DNA of 64,000 nucleotides from Streptomyces qaidamensis. Its GTDB lineage: Bacteria; Actinomycetota; Actinomycetes; Streptomycetales; Streptomycetaceae. This document shows, in pieces, positions 61,153 through 64,000 of the stretch (positions are counted from its first letter, which is position 1; each line of letters starts with the position of its first letter). The DNA lies in assembly GCF_001611795.1 (NCBI RefSeq), contig NZ_CP015098.1, positions 806,001-870,000 on the forward strand. Reading direction: 5' to 3'. Under the pieces are notes generated by a model. The model saw nothing but the letters and a program-made list of their open reading frames with translations. It was not told the DNA's origin and searched no databases. The position numbers and the translations under genes are program-made.

Positions 61153-61180
61153 CGCCGGCGCAGGTCCCCCTGCGCCGGCG
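61153..61180 (+). terminator. 11-bp hairpin terminator
   Basis: CGCCGGCGCAG (61153-61163) pairs perfectly with CTGCGCCGGCG (61170-61180), loop GTCCCC. Separates the 132-aa gene from the S8 protease gene. Confidence 0.75.
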
Positions 61181-61434
61181 GTGGCCGGAAGTGATGTGGA
61201 GCTGTAGCGGGGCCTATTTCTCTGGTCGTGGAAGCCGACAGGCGACTGATCGCTCGCCAGCACGGTTCTTGGGCGTAGTTCAAGCCGTTGGATACAACGG
61301 GCATGGGTGTCGTTCAGGGCGCGATTACTGACCGCCGCGAGCGGCCCACGAACCTGGGCGCCTCCCACTCGGTTGATCGGCGCACCACAAACCGCACCAC
61401 AAACAGGGGAACGCACAGAAGGCGGGAAACTCAA
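61181..61434 (+). promoter_or_regulatory. Leader/promoter region of the S8 protease gene
   Basis: 254 bp with no gene between the hairpin and the start. It contains a perfect tandem 12-mer, CGCACCACAAAC twice at 61381-61404, about 30 bp before the start codon. No firm -10/-35 assigned. Confidence 0.45.
61381..61404. repeat. Tandem 12-bp direct repeat
   Basis: CGCACCACAAAC repeated exactly, head to tail, in the 5' leader of the protease gene. AC-rich and unlike its surroundings; may be a protein-binding site or slippage duplication. Confidence 0.6.
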
Positions 61435-62769
61435 ATGGCGAACGCACCTATGAACGGGCGTGCCTCCGGCGAGCAGCCCGATCGGCACAGTGGCCAGGTC
61501 ATGGGCCAGGGCACGGAGTACACCGGCCGGTACGTGATTGCACTCGACCCGAGTGAGCAGGAGAGCGGATTCAACGCACTGCGTTCTTCCGCCGACATCG
61601 CGCCTGTGGAACGTGTCCGAGGAGCCGCAGTCGCGAACGCCGTCGAACTCCTCGAGCGCCCCAACGTTTCAGTGCTCTTCGAAGGCCTCGCTGTTGCCAT
61701 CGTCGAAGTACGGCCCGAGCAGCGCCACACGCTGGTTGCCACGGCCGAGGCCGAAGCCTCGATCCTCGCGGCCGAGCCGGAGCGCAAGGTCCACGCCTCG
61801 CCGATCACCGCGCCGCAGCAGGCTCCGACCGAGTTCTTCCCGGCCTACCGTAGCGACGAGGACGTGGTCACCCGCCATTCCCGCATCGAAATCGCCACTT
61901 CCCAGGGGCCAGTCGTGGAAGAGGAGAACACGACCTGGGGCCTCCAGGCGATCAGGGCCACCATCTCCGGCATGACCGGACGCGGAGTGAAGATCGCTGT
62001 CCTCGACACCGGTGTGGACACCGACCACCCGGACCTAGTCGGGTGCATACAAGAGACGGCCTCCTTCGTGTTCGGTGAGACCGTGGAGGACGTTCATGGC
62101 CACGGCACACACTGCATTGGCACCGCCGCTGGTCCGGCCAACCCCCAGCAGCAGCCCCGCTACGGCGTGGCGACCGAGGCGCGGGTGCTTGCCGGCAAGG
62201 TGCTCAACAGAGTCGGCGACGGCACAGACGGCCAAATCCTTGCAGGTATGGCCTGGGCGATCGATCGCGGCGCGCGGGTGATCTCACTGTCGCTGGGTGC
62301 TCCGGTCCGGCCCGGTGAACTCTTCCCGCAGACATACGAGCTCGCGGCACAACTTGCGCTCACACGCGGGGCGGTGATCGTTGCCGCGGCTGGCAACAGC
62401 AGCCTGAGGCCCGGCTTTGTTGCACCCGTAGAGCGACCCGCCAACTGCCCCTCAATCCTCGCCGTAGCCTCCCTGGACAAGGCACTGCAGACGGCGTCCA
62501 CCTCCTGCGGAGGCATCAACGGCCAGGGCGGCGAGGTCAACATCGCGGCTCCCGGCAAGGTCGTGCACTCGGCTGCCGTTGGCGGCGGTTACGTGACAAT
62601 GTCGGGCACCAGCATGGCCGCGCCGCATGTCGCGGGTGTGCTCGCACTGCTTTCCCAGGGCAACCCCGACGCTTCTGCGGCCGAGCTCACTGCCAGTCTG
62701 CTGTCCGGTGCGTTCCCGCTGACACAGCTCGCCAGGGACGTCGGCGTGGGTTTGCTGCAGGCCCCGTGA
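61435..62769 (+). CDS. Subtilisin-like (S8) protease without signal peptide
   Basis: 444 aa from ATG 61435; earlier in-frame starts lack a ribosome site. Residues about 30-125 form a predicted pro-domain (GRYVIALDPSEQESGFNALR, NVSVLFEGLAVAIVEV). Catalytic triad D191 in IAVLDTGVDTDHPD, H223 in HGHGTHC, S393 in SGTSMAAPH, with N321 for the oxyanion hole. No signal peptide, lipobox or anchor is visible, unlike most Streptomyces subtilases, so it may act inside the cell or be exported unusually. Its stop overlaps an 82-aa gene by GTGA. Confidence 0.92.
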   Translation: MANAPMNGRASGEQPDRHSGQVMGQGTEYTGRYVIALDPSEQESGFNALRSSADIAPVERVRGAAVANAVELLERPNVSVLFEGLAVAIVEVRPEQRHTLVATAEAEASILAAEPERKVHASPITAPQQAPTEFFPAYRSDEDVVTRHSRIEIATSQGPVVEEENTTWGLQAIRATISGMTGRGVKIAVLDTGVDTDHPDLVGCIQETASFVFGETVEDVHGHGTHCIGTAAGPANPQQQPRYGVATEARVLAGKVLNRVGDGTDGQILAGMAWAIDRGARVISLSLGAPVRPGELFPQTYELAAQLALTRGAVIVAAAGNSSLRPGFVAPVERPANCPSILAVASLDKALQTASTSCGGINGQGGEVNIAAPGKVVHSAAVGGGYVTMSGTSMAAPHVAGVLALLSQGNPDASAAELTASLLSGAFPLTQLARDVGVGLLQAP

Positions 62770-63014
62770 GTGAGTCGTCCCAGTCCGAGCCGGTCCAGGT
62801 CATCATCGCTGTCGCCCCCGACCGGTTTGCGGGAGTGGTGGAAGCCTTGCGGCGAGCCGGGCTGACGGTTGAGCGAGAGCAGCCGACCATTGGCACACTC
62901 TCCGGAACGGTCGCGGAGGACCGGATTCCGTCCCTGGTAGCGGTCGACGGCGTCAACGCCGTCGACCGGGAGCGCACCATCCGGCTTCCCCCGCCCGACT
63001 CCCCGAACCAATGA
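62766..63014 (+). CDS. Small protein coupled to the S8 protease, possible pro-domain-like inhibitor
   Basis: 82 aa from GTG 62766 (GTGA overlap). Pattern VQVIIAVAPDRFAGVVEALR (strand-helix), LTVEREQPTIGTLSGTVAED (two strands), IPSLVAVDGVNAVDRERTI (helix-strand) resembles the I9 propeptide fold that chaperones and inhibits subtilisins. A separate I9-like chain made with the protease would be an inhibitor or folding partner in trans. Assignment from pattern and position only. Confidence 0.65.
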   Translation: MSESSQSEPVQVIIAVAPDRFAGVVEALRRAGLTVEREQPTIGTLSGTVAEDRIPSLVAVDGVNAVDRERTIRLPPPDSPNQ

Positions 63015-63261
63015 GTCGAGAAGCTGTTGCACGGGGCCTCGTCCCGGAGCTGGACGTCGTCGGGTGATCACTGTGTGATGCGCCCTGATCCCCAGTTCAG
63101 GGCAACTGGAATCACCTCTACGGTGTTGAAACCACGCGCTCAAGCCCCCTCCCTTCCTGGGGTCAGGCAACGGAGTTGTGTATCTCGTTTTACCTCGGTC
63201 GCTAGCCCGGCTACCGCCGTCCTGGAAACAGACCTCTTTGAATCCTTCGGCGATGATTCCA

Positions 63262-63570
63262 CGCATCTCCTGGTCGTGAACGTCTTCCCCAGGTCAGATC
63301 GAGGAGATCGTGCTGCGCACGCCCGGCGTCGCCCCGCACTTCCAGATCCGGCTGACCCGGCGCGGCCGCCTGGACCACATGACCGTCCTCGTCGAGACCC
63401 ACCCCGGCACCGGCACCGGCACCGAGCAGCGCGAGGCCGCGGCCGGGGCGATCGCGAAAGCCGTCAAGGACGGCATCGGCATCACCGCCGACGTGACGGT
63501 CGTCGAACCGGAGACCCTGGAACGCTCCATCGGCAAGATCCGCCGGGTGAAGGACCTGCGCGAGGCGTGA
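63262..63570 (+). pseudogene. paaK: 3' remnant of phenylacetate-CoA ligase paaK
   Basis: Reads VNVFP, then (after a 1-base shift in CCCAGGTCAG near 63,290) QIEEIVLRTPGVAPHFQIRL, LDHMTVLVETHPGTG, DVTVVEPETLERSIGKIRRV to a stop at 63,570. This is the C-terminal lid of PaaK, which activates phenylacetate to the CoA ester. The AMP-binding first three-quarters are absent. Same direction as paaI 12 kb away. Confidence 0.8.
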
Positions 63571-63592
63571 TCCGCCGCGGCCCCGGCGGCTC

Positions 63593-64000
63593 TCAGGAGC
63601 ACTTCGCCTCGGACGCCGGGGCGGCGGCGGTGGGGCCGGGGTGGCCGGCCCCGGAAGCCACCGCCCGGTCGGCGGCCGGTTTGCGGATCAGGAGCAGGGC
63701 CGCGTCGTCGTGCAGCCGGCCGCCCACATGGGCCAGCAGTTCGTCGTGCAGGGCGTCGAGGGTGCGCGCCGGCTCGTGGGAGACGTGGCGTTCCAGCCCC
63801 TGGGCGAGCGGATAGAAGGCCCGTCCTCCGTCGCGGGCCTCGGTGACCCCGTCGGTGTAGAGCAGCAGTTGGTCGCCGTCGGCGAAGGGCAGCGTCTGGA
63901 GCGCGGGCGTGTGGCCCGCGAGCGCCCGCAGACCGAGCGGCGGGGCCGGGTGCGGGGGCTCCACTGCGCTGATGCTCCCTGACGCGCTGACCAGCAGGGG
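63593..64000 (-). CDS. SpoIIE/PP2C-type phosphatase, C-terminal part (cut by window edge)
   Basis: The visible 135 residues are the end of a PPM phosphatase domain: PLLVSASGSISAVEPP, FADGDQLLLYTDGVTEARDGGRAFYPL, GGRLHDDAALLLIRKP. The D-G and D-D-A-A motifs are metal-binding Asp residues. Such phosphatases in Streptomyces often carry GAF or PAS sensors and act on anti-anti-sigma factors, but the sensor part lies outside the window. Confidence 0.88.
   Translation of the reverse strand, partial: PLLVSASGSISAVEPPHPAPPLGLRALAGHTPALQTLPFADGDQLLLYTDGVTEARDGGRAFYPLAQGLERHVSHEPARTLDALHDELLAHVGGRLHDDAALLLIRKPAADRAVASGAGHPGPTAAAPASEAKCS

Noticed and set aside
51310..63262. Prophage or integrative conjugative element
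   Set aside because: No integrase, recombinase, excisionase, transfer or phage structural genes, and no att-like repeat pair was noticed at the edges.
1..64000. CRISPR arrays, tRNA or rRNA genes, polyketide/peptide synthase clusters
   Set aside because: No regularly spaced repeats, cloverleaf or rRNA sequence, and no large modular synthases were seen.

Overview
The window is a 64-kb piece of a high-GC actinomycete chromosome, almost certainly Streptomyces or a close relative. The evidence is very GC-rich third codon positions, many GTG starts, ATGA/GTGA stop-start overlaps, Tat and lipobox exporters, LacI/IclR/PucR regulators, an IS200/IS605-type solitary TnpB, and peptidase-inhibitor I36 proteins. 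No tRNA, rRNA, CRISPR array, integrase or natural-product assembly line was seen.

Layout. (1) 1-2.4 kb: a crcB / DUF190 / crcB fluoride-channel operon (second crcB cut by the window edge), then an ArsR-type regulator with an SMP-30/strictosidine-synthase-like enzyme. (2) 2.6-12.1 kb: a galactan-use cluster with a secreted GH53 endo-galactanase, a GH42 beta-galactosidase, a sugar ABC importer and a LacI repressor. LacI-type operators lie in the divergent promoter region, and a TnpB element sits between the last permease gene and the repressor. (3) 12.1-19.9 kb: a MarR regulator with a palindromic operator, an SseB-domain protein, and a second galactoside cluster: MFS permease with a 20-bp palindromic operator, two GH35 enzymes (the second frameshifted) and a LacI repressor. 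(4) 19.9-21.9 kb: a P1B-4-like metal ATPase with an ArsR-style operator.

(5) 22-37 kb: a 12-gene minus-strand catabolic operon. It holds a polyamine/opine-type ABC importer, two flavin amine oxidases, two AstE/aspartoacylase-like amidohydrolases, a class-III aminotransferase, aldehyde dehydrogenase, aldo/keto reductase and HAD dehalogenase. Facing it are two tandem IclR paralogues that share a promoter element. (6) 37-44.6 kb: a GABA-type operon (gabT-like transaminase, FAD/Fe-S oxidoreductase, semialdehyde dehydrogenase) opposite a PucR regulator. (7) 44.7-47.1 kb: an ECF sigma factor, a membrane protein and an acyltransferase, tightly overlapped. Regions 5 and 6 read as nitrogen/carbon scavenging from amines: import, deacylation, oxidation or transamination to aldehydes, then oxidation to acids.

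(8) 47.0-51.3 kb: phenylacetyl-CoA epoxidase genes paaABCDE and divergent paaI, with TetR-type operator motifs. (9) 51.3-63.3 kb: an accessory island. paaI runs into foreign sequence at about 51,310, and only the frameshifted 3' end of paaK is left at about 63,262-63,570, so the island appears to sit in an old paaI-paaK locus. It contains two decayed toxin-antitoxin pairs, a cluster built around the I36 domain (secreted I36 protein, M23 peptidase-I36 fusion, transmembrane Ser/Thr kinase with an external I36 domain, FHA protein, membrane-anchored I36 protein), an SDR/XRE pair, small unknown genes, and a subtilisin-like protease with no signal peptide plus a tiny partner. (10) The right edge holds the C-terminus of a SpoIIE/PP2C-type phosphatase.

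The two best candidates for an undescribed system are the I36/kinase/FHA/M23 cluster (52.7-57.1 kb) and the S8 protease with its overlapping 82-aa partner (61.4-63.0 kb).
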